Of a DNA stretch of 64,000 nucleotides, positions 21,570 to 32,445 are shown one piece after another. The translations under genes and the position numbers were made by a program. Each line of letters begins with the position of its first letter. The first letter of the stretch is position 1. The DNA lies in NCBI RefSeq assembly GCF_028737215.1, contig NZ_JAQZAM010000011.1:62001-126000 (forward strand), written 5' to 3'. Source of the stretch: Actinomycetospora chibensis (GTDB taxonomy: Bacteria > Actinomycetota > Actinomycetes > Mycobacteriales > Pseudonocardiaceae). The notes beneath the pieces are model-generated. The model was not told where the DNA came from, did no database searches, and was given only the letters and a program-made list of their open reading frames with translations.

Positions 21570-22672
21570 GTCCGGGTCCTCCCGCTCACGCTCGCGCCGG
21601 CTGCCTCGAGCACCGTGGCGGCCAGTGTCTCGTCCGCCCCCGCGTGCCCCGAACGCCGGGCCGCCGCGGCGGTGGCGGCGAGCCGGTCGGGGTCGCCGAC
21701 GAGGCCGGTGACCAGGGAGGAGACCGTCTCGCCGGTCAGGTCGGCGTCGGCGACGAGCAGGCCGCCGCCGGCGTCGACCACCGGGCGGGCGTTGAGCGCC
21801 TGCTCGCCGTTGCCGTGCGGCAGGGGGACGTAGATCGCGGGCAGACCCACGGTGGACACCTCGGCGACGGTCATCGCGCCTGCCCGGCACAGCGCGACGT
21901 CCGCGGCGGCGTAGGCGAGGTCCATGCGCTCGAGGTAGGGCAGCGGGTGGTACCCGGGCGCTTCGATGGCCGGCGCGTTCTTCGGCCCGTGGGCGTGCAG
22001 CACCGACACCCCGGCCGCGGTGAGCGCCGGGACCGCCGCGGACACGGCCTCGTTGAGCGAGCGGGCGCCCTGCGAGCCCCCGAACACCAGCAGCACGGGC
22101 CCCTGCGGGTCGAGCCCGAAGTGCGCGCGGGCCTCGGCGCGCAGCCCGGCCCGGTCGAGCTCGGTGATCTCGCGGCGCAGCGGGATGCCGATGACCTCCG
22201 CCCCGGCCAGCCCGCTGCCCGGCACCGCGGCGCACACGGCCCTTGCGAACCGGGCGCCGACCTTGTTGGCCACGCCGGCGCGGGCGTTCGCCTCGTGCAC
22301 CACGATCGGCAGGCGCATCGAGGCCGCGGCCAGGTAGGCGGGCAGGGAGACGTAGCCGCCGAACCCGACGACGACGTCGGCACCCACCTCCCGCAGGACC
22401 GCGCGGGTGCGCCGCACTGAGCGGACCACGCGCAGCGGCAGCTTCGCGAGGTCGACGTTGGGCTTGCGCGGCAACGGCACCGGCGGGATCAGCTCGAGCG
22501 GGTAGCCGCGCGCCGGGATCAGGCGGGTGTCGAGACCCCGTTCGGTGCCGAGCGCCGTGATCCGGGCGTCGGGGCGCAACCGGCGCACCGCGTCCGCGGT
22601 GGCCAGGGCCGGTTCGACGTGGCCGGCGCTGCCGCCGCCCGCCACCACCACCGAGGGCTCGTTCGACGTCAT
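21566..22672 (-). CDS. murG: UDP-GlcNAc:lipid I GlcNAc transferase MurG
   Basis: MurG transfers GlcNAc onto lipid I to make lipid II at the inner membrane face. The 368-residue GT28 protein has the G-loops [16 protein letters not shown] and [29 protein letters not shown], the third G-loop [15 protein letters not shown], and the UDP-GlcNAc-binding region [28 protein letters not shown] (split here: [10 protein letters not shown], then [10 protein letters not shown]). ATG 22672 follows GGGGG and matches the family start. The gene is 32 bp after ftsW and overlaps murC. Confidence 0.97.
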   Translation of the reverse strand: MTSNEPSVVVAGGGSAGHVEPALATADAVRRLRPDARITALGTERGLDTRLIPARGYPLELIPPVPLPRKPNVDLAKLPLRVVRSVRRTRAVLREVGADVVVGFGGYVSLPAYLAAASMRLPIVVHEANARAGVANKVGARFARAVCAAVPGSGLAGAEVIGIPLRREITELDRAGLRAEARAHFGLDPQGPVLLVFGGSQGARSLNEAVSAAVPALTAAGVSVLHAHGPKNAPAIEAPGYHPLPYLERMDLAYAAADVALCRAGAMTVAEVSTVGLPAIYVPLPHGNGEQALNARPVVDAGGGLLVADADLTGETVSSLVTGLVGDPDRLAATAAAARRSGHAGADETLAATVLEAAGASVSGRTRT

Positions 22673-22704
22673 CCCCCCATCGTCCGGGGCCGCCCCTGGC
22701 GCGT

Positions 22705-24021
22705 TCACCGGCCCCCTCCCCGGGGTCCGTCCCGTCGCGCCGGTCGGTCGGTCGCGGCGGCGCGCGGCAGGCTCGGCTCGGGCAGCCGCAGGACCCGGGC
22801 GAGACGTCCCTGCCCGTGGGCGCGCAGGGCGGCGGCCGCCTCGGGCTCGTGGCGGGCGAAGTTCGCGAGCAGGCCGCCGGAGAACAGGGCGAGCGCCAGC
22901 GACGTGCCACCCGAGGACACCAGGGGCAGCGGGATGCCGGTGACCGGCAGCAGTCCGACGACGTAGCCGATGTTGATGCAGGCCTGCGCCACCAGCCAGA
23001 CGGTGAGCGTCGAGGCGACCACGCGGATCCACGGGTCCACGCTGCGCGCGGCGATCCGCAGACCGACGTAGGCGAGCGTGACGAACAGGGCGATCACCGC
23101 GCCCGCCCCGACGAACCCCAGCTCCTCGCCGATGATCGCGAAGATGAAGTCGTTGTCGGCGTTGGGCAGGTAGTCCCACTTCGCCCGCCCCTGCCCCAGG
23201 CCCGCGCCGAACAGGCCGCCGTCGGCGAGGGAGTACAACGCCTGGCGCGCCTGGTAGGCCGGGCCGAGCGGGTCGGCCGTGTCCGGGTTGAGGAACGCGG
23301 TGATCCGGCTCTGCCGGTAGGTGGCGACGACGCCGAGCACCACCGAGGCCACGACCCCGCTCGAGACGATGAACGCCATCAGGCCCAGCGGCGCGCACGC
23401 GAACCACAGCAGCGCGAAGACGATGATCATGAGCGAGATCGTCGTGCCCAGGTCGGGCTGGGCGAGCACCAGCACGAGGACCAGCAGCGCGACCGGCAAC
23501 AACGGCAGCAGCGCAGCGCGCCAGGTCCGCGGGTGCGGGCGGTGGCGGACGAGGACGTGCGCGCCCCAGAGCGCCAGCGCGATCTTCGTGAGCTCCGAGG
23601 GCTGCAGCGAGAGCCCCGCGACGCGGAACCAGCTGCGCGAGCCGTTGACCACGGCACCGAGGCCCGGCACCAGCACGAGCACGAGCAGCACCAGGCAGCC
23701 CGCGAGCAACCACGGGCTCGCCGCCCGCAGGCGCCGCGGCGGGACGCGCAGGCCGATCCAGAACAGGACGAGCCCGATCATCGCGAACACGGACTGCCGG
23801 AAGAACACGCCGTAGGACGAGCCGCCCGCGGCGTACGCCGACACCGCGGACGCCGACAGCACCATGACCAGCCCGAGGGCGGTGAGCAGCCCGAACACCG
23901 CGAGCACGAGGTGCAGGGAGGTCAGCGGGCGTTCGAGCCACTGGTGCAGGGCCGTCCGGGCCTGGGCCAGGACACCCGGACGCGCCGGGCGCTCCCGTGG
24001 CCGCCGGGCCGGCGCGCTCAC
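22705..24021 (-). CDS. ftsW: Septal peptidoglycan polymerase FtsW (SEDS family)
   Basis: FtsW is the SEDS glycosyltransferase that polymerises lipid II at the septum together with FtsI. The 438-residue protein has about ten transmembrane helices, the SEDS signatures [20 protein letters not shown] (Asp/Glu-bearing periplasmic loop nearby), [28 protein letters not shown] and [16 protein letters not shown]- and C-termini are cytoplasmic and rich in Arg/Pro. It starts with GTG 24021, coupled to murD (GTGA). Position between murD and murG is standard and argues for FtsW rather than RodA. Confidence 0.96.
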   Translation of the reverse strand: MSAPARRPRERPARPGVLAQARTALHQWLERPLTSLHLVLAVFGLLTALGLVMVLSASAVSAYAAGGSSYGVFFRQSVFAMIGLVLFWIGLRVPPRRLRAASPWLLAGCLVLLVLVLVPGLGAVVNGSRSWFRVAGLSLQPSELTKIALALWGAHVLVRHRPHPRTWRAALLPLLPVALLVLVLVLAQPDLGTTISLMIIVFALLWFACAPLGLMAFIVSSGVVASVVLGVVATYRQSRITAFLNPDTADPLGPAYQARQALYSLADGGLFGAGLGQGRAKWDYLPNADNDFIFAIIGEELGFVGAGAVIALFVTLAYVGLRIAARSVDPWIRVVASTLTVWLVAQACINIGYVVGLLPVTGIPLPLVSSGGTSLALALFSGGLLANFARHEPEAAAALRAHGQGRLARVLRLPEPSLPRAAATDRPARRDGPRGGGR

Positions 24022-25532
24022 GCTGCGCCGCCGGGCCCGCTCACGGTCTCGGGGGCGGGATCCGGGTCGGGGGGCGACGCCGCTCCGTGCGGGCCCACCC
24101 CGCCGGCGACGCTGCGCGCGGCGGCGGCGAACGCGTCGCCGCGCGCCGCGTAGTCGCGGAACATGTCCATGGACGCAGCCGCGGGGGCGAGCAGCACGGT
24201 GTCGCCAGGTGCGGCCAGGGTGGCGGCGGCCCGGGCCGCCCTGGTCATGCCGCGCATGCCTGCGTCGGGGTCCTGCCGGTCGTCGCTCACCGGCCCATCG
24301 TCACCCCCGCCCACGTCGAGGACGGGGACCTCGGGGGCGTGTCGCGTGAGCGCGGCGTGGACGCGGTCCCGGTCGCGGCCCAGGACGACGGCCCCCGCGA
24401 GCCGGTCGCGGTGGGCGACGACGAGCTCGCCGACGTCGGCACCCTTGAGCAGGCCGCCCGCCACCCAGACGACGCGGGGGTGCGCGGCGAGGGACGCCGC
24501 AGCGGCGTGCGGGTTGGTGGCCTTCGAGTCGTCGACCCACCGGACCCCGCCGGCCTCGGCCACCACGGCACCGCGGTGCGGGCCGGGGGCGACCGCGCGC
24601 AGACCGGCAGCCACCGCCTCGGGCGCCACCCCGTGCGCGCGGGCCAGGGCAGCCGCGGCCAGGGCGTTCAGCTCCCCGGGCGGGCCGGGCGGGGCGACGT
24701 CGCCGACCGGCGCGAGCGGTACGGCGTCTGCGTCGGGGTCGGCCTCGGGAGCACCGAACGCCCGGTCCACGAGGTGCCCGTCGACGATCCCCAGCTCGCC
24801 GGGACCGGGCTCGCCCCGGGTGAAGCCGACGTGGCGCGGCGCCGGCGCGGCGATCAGCAGCGCGGCGGCCTCGTGGTCGTCGAGGCCCGCGACCGCGACG
24901 TCACCGCGCAGCACCCGCGCCTTCGCGGCGCCGTAGGCGGCCATCGAGCCGTGCCAGTCGAGGTGGTCCTCGGCGAGGTTGAGCACCGCCCCGGCGAAGG
25001 GGCGCACCGAGGGCGACCACTCGAGCTGGAAGCTCGACAGCTCGACCGCCAGCACCCGGTGGCCCGCCCGCAGCGCGTCCACGACGGGCAGGCCGATGTT
25101 GCCGCAGGCGACGGTGTCCTCCCCCGCCGCGCGCAGGATCGCCTCGAGCATCGTCGTGGTGGTGGTCTTGCCGTTGGTGCCGGTGACCACGAGCCAGCGC
25201 GGTGGCCCGTCCGGGCAGATCGCCGGGTCGTCGCCCAGCCACCAGGCGAGCTCCGGCTCGCCGACCATCGGCACCGACGCCGCGCGTGCCGCGAGCGCCA
25301 GCGGCGAGTCGGTGCGGAAGCCGGGGCTGGTCACCACGAGGTCGGCACCCTCGGGCAGGGCCGACAGCTCGCGGGTGCGGGCCACCGGGCGGTCGCCGAG
25401 CAGGTCCAGCTGGGCCGGGTCGCCGTCCGCGACCGTCACCCGGGCCCCGAGGTGCAGCAGCACGTCGACGACGGACACCCCGGTCCGCCGGGCCCCGGCG
25501 ACGAGGACGTGGCGGTCGTGCCAGGCCGTCAT
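24018..25532 (-). CDS. murD: UDP-N-acetylmuramoylalanine-D-glutamate ligase
   Basis: MurD adds D-Glu to UDP-MurNAc-L-Ala. The 504-residue protein has the N-terminal domain ([17 protein letters not shown]), the P-loop [14 protein letters not shown], the Mur motifs [12 protein letters not shown] and [11 protein letters not shown] with the Mg-binding His, and the C-terminal domain with [12 protein letters not shown] and [19 protein letters not shown]. It is slightly longer than usual because of a loop near residues 420-445 and an extended tail. ATG 25532 overlaps the mraY stop and its stop overlaps ftsW. Confidence 0.97.
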   Translation of the reverse strand: MTAWHDRHVLVAGARRTGVSVVDVLLHLGARVTVADGDPAQLDLLGDRPVARTRELSALPEGADLVVTSPGFRTDSPLALAARAASVPMVGEPELAWWLGDDPAICPDGPPRWLVVTGTNGKTTTTTMLEAILRAAGEDTVACGNIGLPVVDALRAGHRVLAVELSSFQLEWSPSVRPFAGAVLNLAEDHLDWHGSMAAYGAAKARVLRGDVAVAGLDDHEAAALLIAAPAPRHVGFTRGEPGPGELGIVDGHLVDRAFGAPEADPDADAVPLAPVGDVAPPGPPGELNALAAAALARAHGVAPEAVAAGLRAVAPGPHRGAVVAEAGGVRWVDDSKATNPHAAAASLAAHPRVVWVAGGLLKGADVGELVVAHRDRLAGAVVLGRDRDRVHAALTRHAPEVPVLDVGGGDDGPVSDDRQDPDAGMRGMTRAARAAATLAAPGDTVLLAPAAASMDMFRDYAARGDAFAAAARSVAGGVGPHGAASPPDPDPAPETVSGPGGAA

Positions 25533-26596
25533 CCGCCCGACGCCGCCAACCACTCGCTGTAGAACAGGCCCAGCCCCAGCGCGCAGCAGATCGCCGCGAG
25601 CAGCCAGAAGCGGATGATCACCGTCGTCTCGGCCCAGCCCGCGAGCTCGAAGTGGTGGTGGAACGGGGCCATGCGGAACGGTCGCCGTCGCGTCGTCCGG
25701 AAGACGGCCACCTGCAGCACCACCGACAGCGCCTCGACGACGAAGACGCCGCCCAGGACGACGAGCAGGAGCTCGGTGCGGGTCACCATCGAGAGGCCGG
25801 CGAACAGCCCGCCGAGCGCCAGCGAGCCCGTGTCCCCCATGAAGATGCGGGCCGGGGCCGCGTTCCACCACAGGAAGCCGATGCATGCGCCCATCGCCGC
25901 GGCCGCGACGAGCGTGACGTCGAGGGGATCGCGCACCTGGTAGCAGCCGGCCTCGATCTGCATCCCGCAGGCGTTGCGGAACTGCCAGAACGACACGATC
26001 AGGTAGGTCGCCAGCACCATCGCCGACGTCCCGGCGGCCAGGCCGTCGAGCCCGTCGGTGAGGTTCACGGCGTTCGACCAGGCCGTCACCACGAGGTAGC
26101 AGAAGACGACGAACCCGACCGCGCCGAGGCTGACCACCGCGATGTCGCGGACGAACGACAGGTTCGGCGACGCCGGCGTCAGCCCCTGTTCGTCCGGGAA
26201 CTGCAGCGCGAGCACGCCGAACAGCACGGCCGTGACGAGCTGGCCGACCAGCTTCGCGGTCTTGTTCAGCCCCAGGTTGCGCTGCCGCCGGATCTTGATG
26301 AAGTCGTCGAGGAAGCCGACGACGCCCAACGACGTCATGAGCATGAGCACGAGCAGGCCGGACGCCGAGATCGCGACGTCGCCCACCAGGTGGGCGACCA
26401 GGTAGCCCGCCCACACCGCCACGAGGATCGCGACGCCACCCATCGTCGGGGTGCCGCGCTTGCCGCGGTGGCTCTGCGGCCCCTCCTCGCGGATCTCCTG
26501 GCCGAACCCCTGCTTGATGAACAGCCGGATCACGTACGGGGTCAGCAGGATCGACACGGCCAGCGCGACGCCCGCCGCCACCAGCACGCCCCTCAT
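25529..26596 (-). CDS. mraY: Phospho-MurNAc-pentapeptide transferase MraY
   Basis: MraY joins UDP-MurNAc-pentapeptide to undecaprenyl phosphate, giving lipid I. The 355-residue protein has ten membrane helices and the family motifs [23 protein letters not shown] (the DD pair of the active site), [27 protein letters not shown] and [11 protein letters not shown] with its HHH. ATG 26596 overlaps the murF stop (ATGA), and its stop overlaps murD. All catalytic aspartates I can place are present. Confidence 0.98.
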   Translation of the reverse strand: MRGVLVAAGVALAVSILLTPYVIRLFIKQGFGQEIREEGPQSHRGKRGTPTMGGVAILVAVWAGYLVAHLVGDVAISASGLLVLMLMTSLGVVGFLDDFIKIRRQRNLGLNKTAKLVGQLVTAVLFGVLALQFPDEQGLTPASPNLSFVRDIAVVSLGAVGFVVFCYLVVTAWSNAVNLTDGLDGLAAGTSAMVLATYLIVSFWQFRNACGMQIEAGCYQVRDPLDVTLVAAAAMGACIGFLWWNAAPARIFMGDTGSLALGGLFAGLSMVTRTELLLVVLGGVFVVEALSVVLQVAVFRTTRRRPFRMAPFHHHFELAGWAETTVIIRFWLLAAICCALGLGLFYSEWLAASGG

Positions 26597-28077
26597 CGGG
26601 CTCCTCTCCCGTTCACCAGCGCGCCGTCCACCAGCATCTGGGCGACCCGCTCGAGTCCCGCCGAGCGGGAGGCCTTCACCAGGACGACGTCGCCCGGCGC
26701 GACGCCGGCGCTGATCATGTCGGCCGCCGCCGCGGCGTCGGGCACCAGGTGGGAGTCGACGCCGCCCGCGGCCGCGGCCTCGTGCAGCGCGGCGACCGGG
26801 CCGTCGCCCCCGACCACGACGAGCCGCTGCACACCGGTGCGGGCGACCTCGCGGCCGAGCTCCGTGTGCGCCTGCGGGGCGTCGTCGCCGAGCTCGGCCA
26901 TGACGCCGAGCACGGCGGTGTGGCGCCCGCCCATCGCGGCGAGCGTCGCCAGCGCGGCGCGCATCGACTCCGGGTTCGCGTTGTAGGCGTCGTTGAGCAC
27001 GCGGACGCCGTCGGGACGCTCGGTGAGCTCCATGCGCCAGCGCGAGCGCGGCGCCGCGGTGGCGAGGCGCGCGGCGACGGTGTCGAGGTCCAGGCCCGAC
27101 TCGAGCGCCACGGCCGCCGCGGCCAGCGCGTTGTCGACGTGGTGGGCGCCGTGCAGGCCGAGGGTCACCGGCGTCTCGCCCGCGGGCGTCACCAGCCGGA
27201 ACGTCGCGCGCCCGGCGTCGTCGAGGTGCTCGTCGACCGCCCGGACCGTCGCCGCGGGCGCCCGTCCGGTGTGGACGACGCGCGCCGCGGTGCGCTGCGC
27301 CATGGCCGCCACCACCGGGTCGTCGGCGCCGATCACGGCGACGCCGCCGTCCTGAGCAGCCGGCAGGGCCTCGACCAGCTCGCCCTTGGCCTGTGCGATC
27401 GCCTCCCGCGAGCCGAACTCGCCGAGGTGGGCCGAGCCGACGTTGAGGACGACGCCGATCCGCGGCGGCGCGACACGGCACAGGGCCCCGACGTGGCCGG
27501 GCCCGCGGGCGGAGAGCTCGAGGACGAGGTGACGGGTCTCGCGGGTGGCGCGCAGGGCGGTCCAGGGGTGCCCGAGCTCGTTGTTGAACGACCCGGGCGG
27601 GGCGACGGTGGGGCCCGCTCCTTCGAGGAGGTGCGCGGTGAGGTCCTTGGTCGACGTCTTGCCCGACGAGCCGGTGATGCCGACGACCGACAGCCCAGCC
27701 CCAGGTCCGATGGCGGCGGCGAGGGTGTCGACGACGTGGCGTGCGAGCGCGGCCAGCCCGGCCAGGACCCCGGCGCCGGCGCCGTCGGCGTCCGCGGCGA
27801 GCACGTAGGAGCTGGAGGTGCCCGACACCGGCGGCACGATCACGGCCGGCGCGTCCACCTCACGGGCGGCCAGCACACCGGCGGCGCCGGCCGCGGTGGC
27901 GGCGTCGACGAAGTCGTGCCCGTCGACCCGCTCGCCGGGCAGGGCGACGAACAGCCCGCCCGGGGTGACGGCGCGGCTGTCGAACTCGACGGAGCCGGTG
28001 ATGCGCTCGTCGCCCGACGCGCGGTGCAGCCGCCCGCCGGTGACACGGGCGACGTCGGCGAGGGTCAGCTCGATCAC
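26593..28077 (-). CDS. murF: UDP-MurNAc-tripeptide-D-Ala-D-Ala ligase
   Basis: MurF adds D-Ala-D-Ala to the tripeptide precursor. The 494-residue protein has the MurF N-terminal domain ([24 protein letters not shown]), written here in parts: [16 protein letters not shown] then DGHDF. The P-loop is [28 protein letters not shown] and [11 protein letters not shown] follow, and the C-terminal domain has [18 protein letters not shown] modest insertion between residues 85 and 130 (a run of small residues) is the only departure from family length. GTG 28077 overlaps the murE stop; its stop overlaps mraY. Confidence 0.97.
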   Translation of the reverse strand: MIELTLADVARVTGGRLHRASGDERITGSVEFDSRAVTPGGLFVALPGERVDGHDFVDAATAAGAAGVLAAREVDAPAVIVPPVSGTSSSYVLAADADGAGAGVLAGLAALARHVVDTLAAAIGPGAGLSVVGITGSSGKTSTKDLTAHLLEGAGPTVAPPGSFNNELGHPWTALRATRETRHLVLELSARGPGHVGALCRVAPPRIGVVLNVGSAHLGEFGSREAIAQAKGELVEALPAAQDGGVAVIGADDPVVAAMAQRTAARVVHTGRAPAATVRAVDEHLDDAGRATFRLVTPAGETPVTLGLHGAHHVDNALAAAAVALESGLDLDTVAARLATAAPRSRWRMELTERPDGVRVLNDAYNANPESMRAALATLAAMGGRHTAVLGVMAELGDDAPQAHTELGREVARTGVQRLVVVGGDGPVAALHEAAAAGGVDSHLVPDAAAAADMISAGVAPGDVVLVKASRSAGLERVAQMLVDGALVNGRGAR

Positions 28078-29717
28078 CGGGGACCACCGGCCCGCAGCGC
28101 CCGTTCGAGCTCCTCGACGTCGGAGAACGGGAGCTTCTCGGCCCCCACCTGCTGGCCGGTCTCGTGGCCCTTGCCGGCGACCACGACGACGTCGCCGGGG
28201 CGCGCCTCGGCCACGGCCGCGGCGATGGCGGCGCGGCGGTCGCCGATCTCGTCGACCACGGCGCCGGGCACCTCGCGGGCGCCGTCGAGCACCGCGGCGC
28301 GGATCGCGGCCGGGTCCTCGGTGCGGGGGTTGTCGTCGGTGACCCAGAGGTGGTCGGAGAGCTGGGCGCCCAGCCGGCCCATCACCGGGCGCTTGGCGCG
28401 GTCGCGGTCACCGCCGCAGCCCAGCACGGTGAGCACGCGTCCGCCGGTCTCGGTGGCCTGGGCCCGCAGCGTCTCGAGCAGGGCGCCGACCGCGGCGGGC
28501 TTGTGCGCGTAGTCGACGACGGCGAGGAACGGCTGGCCGGCCTCGACGCGCTGCATCCGGCCGGGCACCCGGACCTCCGCGAGCCCGCGGGCGAGCGCGG
28601 CGGGGTCCTCGCCCGCGGCGTGCCCACAGGCGAGGGCGAGCAGGGCGTTGGTGACGTTGAAGGCGCCGGGCAGCCGCAGGGTGACCGGCAGCGCGAGCCC
28701 GTCCGGGCCGTGCGCGGTGAAGCGCTGGGTGCCGTCCGGGAGGGCGACGACGTCGGCGGCGTGCCAGTCGGCCTCGGGGGTGCCGACGGTGACCGTCTTC
28801 TTCTCTCCGGCGCCCTCGCGGACCAGGCGCTGGCCCCACGCCGAGTCGATGCAGACCACCTCGGCCGCGGAGCGCCCGTCGAACAGGCGCGCCTTGGCCG
28901 CGAAGTAGTCCTCCATGTCGGCGTGGAAGTCGAGGTGCTCCGCCGACAGGTTGGTGAACGCGCCCACCGCGAACCGGGTGCCGGCGACGCGGCCGAGGCT
29001 CAGCGCGTGGCTGGAGACCTCCATGGCCACGTGCGTCGCGCCCTCGTCGACCATCGTCGCGAGGAGGGCCTGCAGGTCGGGCGCCTCGGGCGTGGTGAAG
29101 GAGCTGGGCAGCCGCCGCCCGCCCAGGCGGGTCTCGACGGTGCCGATCAGCCCGGTGCGCGCCCCGGCGGCGGCGAGCGCGGCCTCGAGCAGGTAGACGG
29201 TCGTCGTCTTGCCGCTGGTGCCGGTCACGCCGAGCACGTCGAGGCGCGTCGAGGGGTCGCCGTAGATCCGCGCCGCGGCGGGCCCGATCGCGGCACGGGG
29301 GTCGGGGTGCACGAGGACGGGGACGGCAGCCTCGAGGGCGGCCTCGCGCAGCACCGGACGGGCGGCCCCGTCGGCGTCGGTGAGGACGGCCGCGGCGCCG
29401 CGGGCCAGCGCGTCGCCCACGAAGTCGGCGCCGTGCGCACGACTGCCGGGCAGGGCCGCGAACAGGTCGCCGGGACGCACCTCGTGCGCACGCAGCGTGG
29501 CCCCGGTGAGCCGGGCGTCGGCCTCGCCGACGATCTCCACGGAGCCGGTCTCCCGCAGCCGGGCGACCACCTCGGTGACCGTCACGGGTGTGACGCGCAG
29601 GGGACGCGGAGGGCCGTCCCCGAGGCCTCCGCCGACCGCGCCCGCGGTGCCGTCACCACCCCGCCCCGGAGCGGGTCCAGGGGCGTCATCGGTGGTTCTC
29701 GGCGGTGCGGCAGGCAC
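28074..29717 (-). CDS. murE: UDP-MurNAc-L-Ala-D-Glu:meso-diaminopimelate ligase
   Basis: MurE adds the third stem residue. The substrate-specifying motif reads TDDNPRTEDP, the DNPR form that selects meso-diaminopimelate over lysine. This fits the dapA gene in the window. The 547-residue protein has a 45-residue Pro/Gly-rich N-terminal extension, then the MurE N-domain (GATLRAHEVRPGDLFAALPG), P-loop VTGTSGKTTTVYLLE, SFTTPEAPDLQ, AMEVSSHALSLGRV, NLSAEHLDFH and VDYAHKPAAV. The ATG at 29717 is kept, though a start inside the extension (for example GTG near the VTVTEVV segment) is possible. Its stop overlaps murF. Confidence 0.96.
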   Translation of the reverse strand: MPAAPPRTTDDAPGPAPGRGGDGTAGAVGGGLGDGPPRPLRVTPVTVTEVVARLRETGSVEIVGEADARLTGATLRAHEVRPGDLFAALPGSRAHGADFVGDALARGAAAVLTDADGAARPVLREAALEAAVPVLVHPDPRAAIGPAAARIYGDPSTRLDVLGVTGTSGKTTTVYLLEAALAAAGARTGLIGTVETRLGGRRLPSSFTTPEAPDLQALLATMVDEGATHVAMEVSSHALSLGRVAGTRFAVGAFTNLSAEHLDFHADMEDYFAAKARLFDGRSAAEVVCIDSAWGQRLVREGAGEKKTVTVGTPEADWHAADVVALPDGTQRFTAHGPDGLALPVTLRLPGAFNVTNALLALACGHAAGEDPAALARGLAEVRVPGRMQRVEAGQPFLAVVDYAHKPAAVGALLETLRAQATETGGRVLTVLGCGGDRDRAKRPVMGRLGAQLSDHLWVTDDNPRTEDPAAIRAAVLDGAREVPGAVVDEIGDRRAAIAAAVAEARPGDVVVVAGKGHETGQQVGAEKLPFSDVEELERALRAGGPR

Positions 29718-29791
29718 GGTCGCGAAGGCTACTCACCGTCTCCGTCGTCCCTCCGCAGGCCCTGTGGCCTGCATCGGGAGTCACAGGAGCA

Positions 29792-31750
29792 TCACGGGAG
29801 CGTGAGCGGCACCTGGCGCGGCGGCGCCGTGGACACCGGCACGGCTCCGTGCTGGGCGAGGTAGGCGCCGATGTCGTGGAACAGCGGCGCGGCGGAGTCG
29901 CCGCCCGGCGGGCGGTCGAGCATCAGCGCGACGACGTAGCGGGGGTCCTGGGCCGGGAACATGCCGGCGAAGGTGATCCAGTAGTTCGACTGGGAGTAGC
30001 AGCCGCAGCCCGGGTCGACCTGCTGGGCCGTCCCCGTCTTGCCGGCTACCGGATAGCCCGGGATCGCCGCCTGCGGCCCCGTGCCGCGGTTGCCGCCGCG
30101 GCCGTCCTGGGTCACCGACTGGAGCATGTCGCGCATCGTCCGCGCGGTCTCCGGGCTCATCGCCCGCACGCCCTCGGGCGTCGGCGACGGGGTGCGGACG
30201 CCGTCGGCCCCGACCTCGGCCTCCACCACCCGCGGCGGCACGCGCACGCCGTCGTTGGCGACGGCCTGGTACATGCTCGCCATCTGCAGCGTGGTCATCG
30301 AGAGGCCCTGGCCGATGGGCAGGTTGCCGAAGGTGCTGCCCGACCAGTCCTCGCGGGCCGGCACCGACCCCGGGCTCTCACCCGGGAGCTCGATGCCGGT
30401 CCGGGTGCCGATGCCGAGCGACTCGAGCATCGACGCGAACCGGTCGGGGCCCACGCGCTGGGCCGTCATCAGCGTGCCCACGTTCGAGGAGCGCCCGAGC
30501 ACGCCGTTGAGCGTGAGGTTGATCGTGCCGTGGGACCAGGCGTCGCTGATCGTGCGGTCGGCGACGCGGATGCTGCCCGGGACCTGGAGGACGTCCTCGG
30601 GCCGGGCCACGCCGGCCTCGAGGGCCGCGGCCATCGTCACGAGCTTGTTGACCGAGCCCGGCTCGAACGGCGACGTCACCGACGGGTTGCTCAGCTGCGC
30701 CCCGGGCGCGCCCGGGGAGGCGGGGTTGAACGACCCGGAGTTGGCCATCGAGAGCACCTGGCCGGTGCGCGCGTCGAGGACGACCGCGCTGCCGTTGCGG
30801 GCGCCGACGCGGGCGGTGTATTCCCGCAGGCGCTGCTCGACGGCGTACTGCAGGTCGGTGTCGAGGGTCAGGACGATGTCACGACCCGCCTGCGCGGGCT
30901 GCTCGGCGCGCGTGGTGCCGGGGATGACGGCGTCGCTGCCCTCCGCGGTGTCGACGACGCGGAAGCCGTCCTGACCGGCGAGGGTGGTGTCGAGCGCGCT
31001 CTCCAGCCCGATCGACCCGCGGATCTTCTGGCGGTCCATGTTCCAGGCGGCGCTGCCGACGACGGTCGCGGCCACGTCGCCCGCGGGATACTGCCGCGAC
31101 TCGCGGTCCTCCTCGGCGATCTCGGGGAACGCCTCGCGCACCTGGCGCGCGGCCCCGGGGTCGACCAGCGGGGCGAGCACCACGTAGCTGCGGTCCGAGG
31201 TCAGCGACGCGAAGATCGGGCCGGGGTCGAGGCCGAGGATGCGCCCGATGCCCAGGGCGATCGCCGACTTGCGCTGGTCCGGGGTCGGCGAGCCCGGCTG
31301 GCTGCGGACCGCGGGGTCGTTCCAGTCCTCGGTGATGCGCCGCGGGTTCGCGACGAGCGCCTTGGCCTCGACGCTGAAGGCGAGCGGTGTGCCGTAGCGG
31401 TCGAGGATCGCGCCGCGCTCGGCGGGCACGACCAGCTTCGTCGTGCGCTGTCGGGCGGCGTCGGCGGAGAGGTCCCCCGCACGCAGGCCCTGGACCTCGA
31501 CGAGCTTGAGGGTGCACAGCAGGAGGACCGCCACCAGGATCACGCGGCCGACCCGCAGGCGGCGCCGCGGGTCCGGCGGCCGTGGGGCCGGGCGGCCCCG
31601 CGGCCCCCGCCCCCCCTGCCGCGGCGGGGGCGGCGGCGGTGACGGGCGACGGCCGCCGGGGCCCCGCACGCCCGGGCCGCGCGCCGGCGGCCGGCTCAGG
31701 GTGGCCCGGCTCGTGGTCGCCCGGCTCATGGTCCCGGAGCCACGCGGCAT
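29792..31750 (-). CDS. ftsI: Septal transpeptidase FtsI / PBP2B (class B PBP)
   Basis: FtsI crosslinks septal peptidoglycan and works with FtsW. The 652-residue protein has an 80-residue Pro/Arg-rich cytoplasmic tail, one membrane helix (VGRVILVAVLLLCTLKLVEV), a class B dimerisation domain beginning ERGAILDRYGTPLA, and the transpeptidase domain. The active-site motifs are SVNK (in FEPGSVNKLVTM), SSN (GRSSNVGT) and KTG (VAGKTGTAQQ). No PASTA repeats follow. The ATG at 31750 shares its A with the TGA of the ftsL-like gene. DPGCGCYSQSNYW shows two close cysteines near the active-site end. Confidence 0.96.
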   Translation of the reverse strand: MPRGSGTMSRATTSRATLSRPPARGPGVRGPGGRRPSPPPPPPRQGGRGPRGRPAPRPPDPRRRLRVGRVILVAVLLLCTLKLVEVQGLRAGDLSADAARQRTTKLVVPAERGAILDRYGTPLAFSVEAKALVANPRRITEDWNDPAVRSQPGSPTPDQRKSAIALGIGRILGLDPGPIFASLTSDRSYVVLAPLVDPGAARQVREAFPEIAEEDRESRQYPAGDVAATVVGSAAWNMDRQKIRGSIGLESALDTTLAGQDGFRVVDTAEGSDAVIPGTTRAEQPAQAGRDIVLTLDTDLQYAVEQRLREYTARVGARNGSAVVLDARTGQVLSMANSGSFNPASPGAPGAQLSNPSVTSPFEPGSVNKLVTMAAALEAGVARPEDVLQVPGSIRVADRTISDAWSHGTINLTLNGVLGRSSNVGTLMTAQRVGPDRFASMLESLGIGTRTGIELPGESPGSVPAREDWSGSTFGNLPIGQGLSMTTLQMASMYQAVANDGVRVPPRVVEAEVGADGVRTPSPTPEGVRAMSPETARTMRDMLQSVTQDGRGGNRGTGPQAAIPGYPVAGKTGTAQQVDPGCGCYSQSNYWITFAGMFPAQDPRYVVALMLDRPPGGDSAAPLFHDIGAYLAQHGAVPVSTAPPRQVPLTLP

Positions 31751-32445
31751 CAGGGGGCCGCCGGCGAGGCGTCGTCGGCGGCCGCCGCGGAGTCGGGGGT
31801 GGTCTCGGAGTTCGCCGGGTCCGGGGTGGTGTCGGGGGTCGCGTCCGGCACCGCGACCAGCTGGTCCTCGGCCGCCGCCGCACCGGCCGGTGCCGGGGCG
31901 GGCTGTCCGTCGGTGGCGGCCTGGGCGCCGTTGTTCTGGGCGCCGTCGTTCTGGGCGGGCGGGGTGGCGGGGACCGCGACCGGCGGCGGCGGGGCGACCG
32001 CCTGGGCGGGCTTCGGGTCTCCGACGACCTGGGACGACCCGTCGGGAGCGATCACCAGCACCGCGGGCTCCCCCGCCGGCACCATGCCCTGGGCCCGGGC
32101 GGCGGCGGCCAGCGCGGGCGCCGACTGCGCGGCCTCGACGTCGCGGTGGAGGCGCTCGCTCTGCTCGGAGAGGTCGCGCGCCACCTGCCGGGCCTCGTCG
32201 AGTCGGTAGGAGTCGGCCGCAGCCGCCGTCGAGAGCCACAGCGTCGCCACCAGCCCCCCGGTGAGCAGCACCATGATGAGGAGGACGAACGGGGCGATGC
32301 CGGAGGCGCGCGTGTCCGCCGTCCGGGTCGGGGACGCCGTCGCCGCGCGCGTCGGGACCGTGGGACGGCGCGTACCCGTGTCCCGCGACGCGGGCCGGGT
32401 GCTCGTCGTGCCCGGGCGGGGGCCGGTCAGGGTCCCGGTGCTCAT
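31750..32445 (-). CDS. ftsL: FtsL-like divisome membrane protein
   Basis: By position between rsmH and ftsI and by topology this is the FtsL equivalent (Rv2164c-like), a bitopic activator of FtsW/FtsI. The 231-residue protein has a 45-residue Thr/Arg/Pro-rich cytoplasmic tail, one membrane helix ([20 protein letters not shown]), and a short predicted coiled coil ([19 protein letters not shown]). An Ala/Pro/Asp-rich C-terminal tail of about 100 residues follows, much longer than FtsL needs. Sequence conservation of FtsL is low, so the name rests mainly on context. The start overlaps the rsmH stop (ATGA). Confidence 0.8.
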   Translation of the reverse strand: MSTGTLTGPRPGTTSTRPASRDTGTRRPTVPTRAATASPTRTADTRASGIAPFVLLIMVLLTGGLVATLWLSTAAAADSYRLDEARQVARDLSEQSERLHRDVEAAQSAPALAAAARAQGMVPAGEPAVLVIAPDGSSQVVGDPKPAQAVAPPPPVAVPATPPAQNDGAQNNGAQAATDGQPAPAPAGAAAAEDQLVAVPDATPDTTPDPANSETTPDSAAAADDASPAAP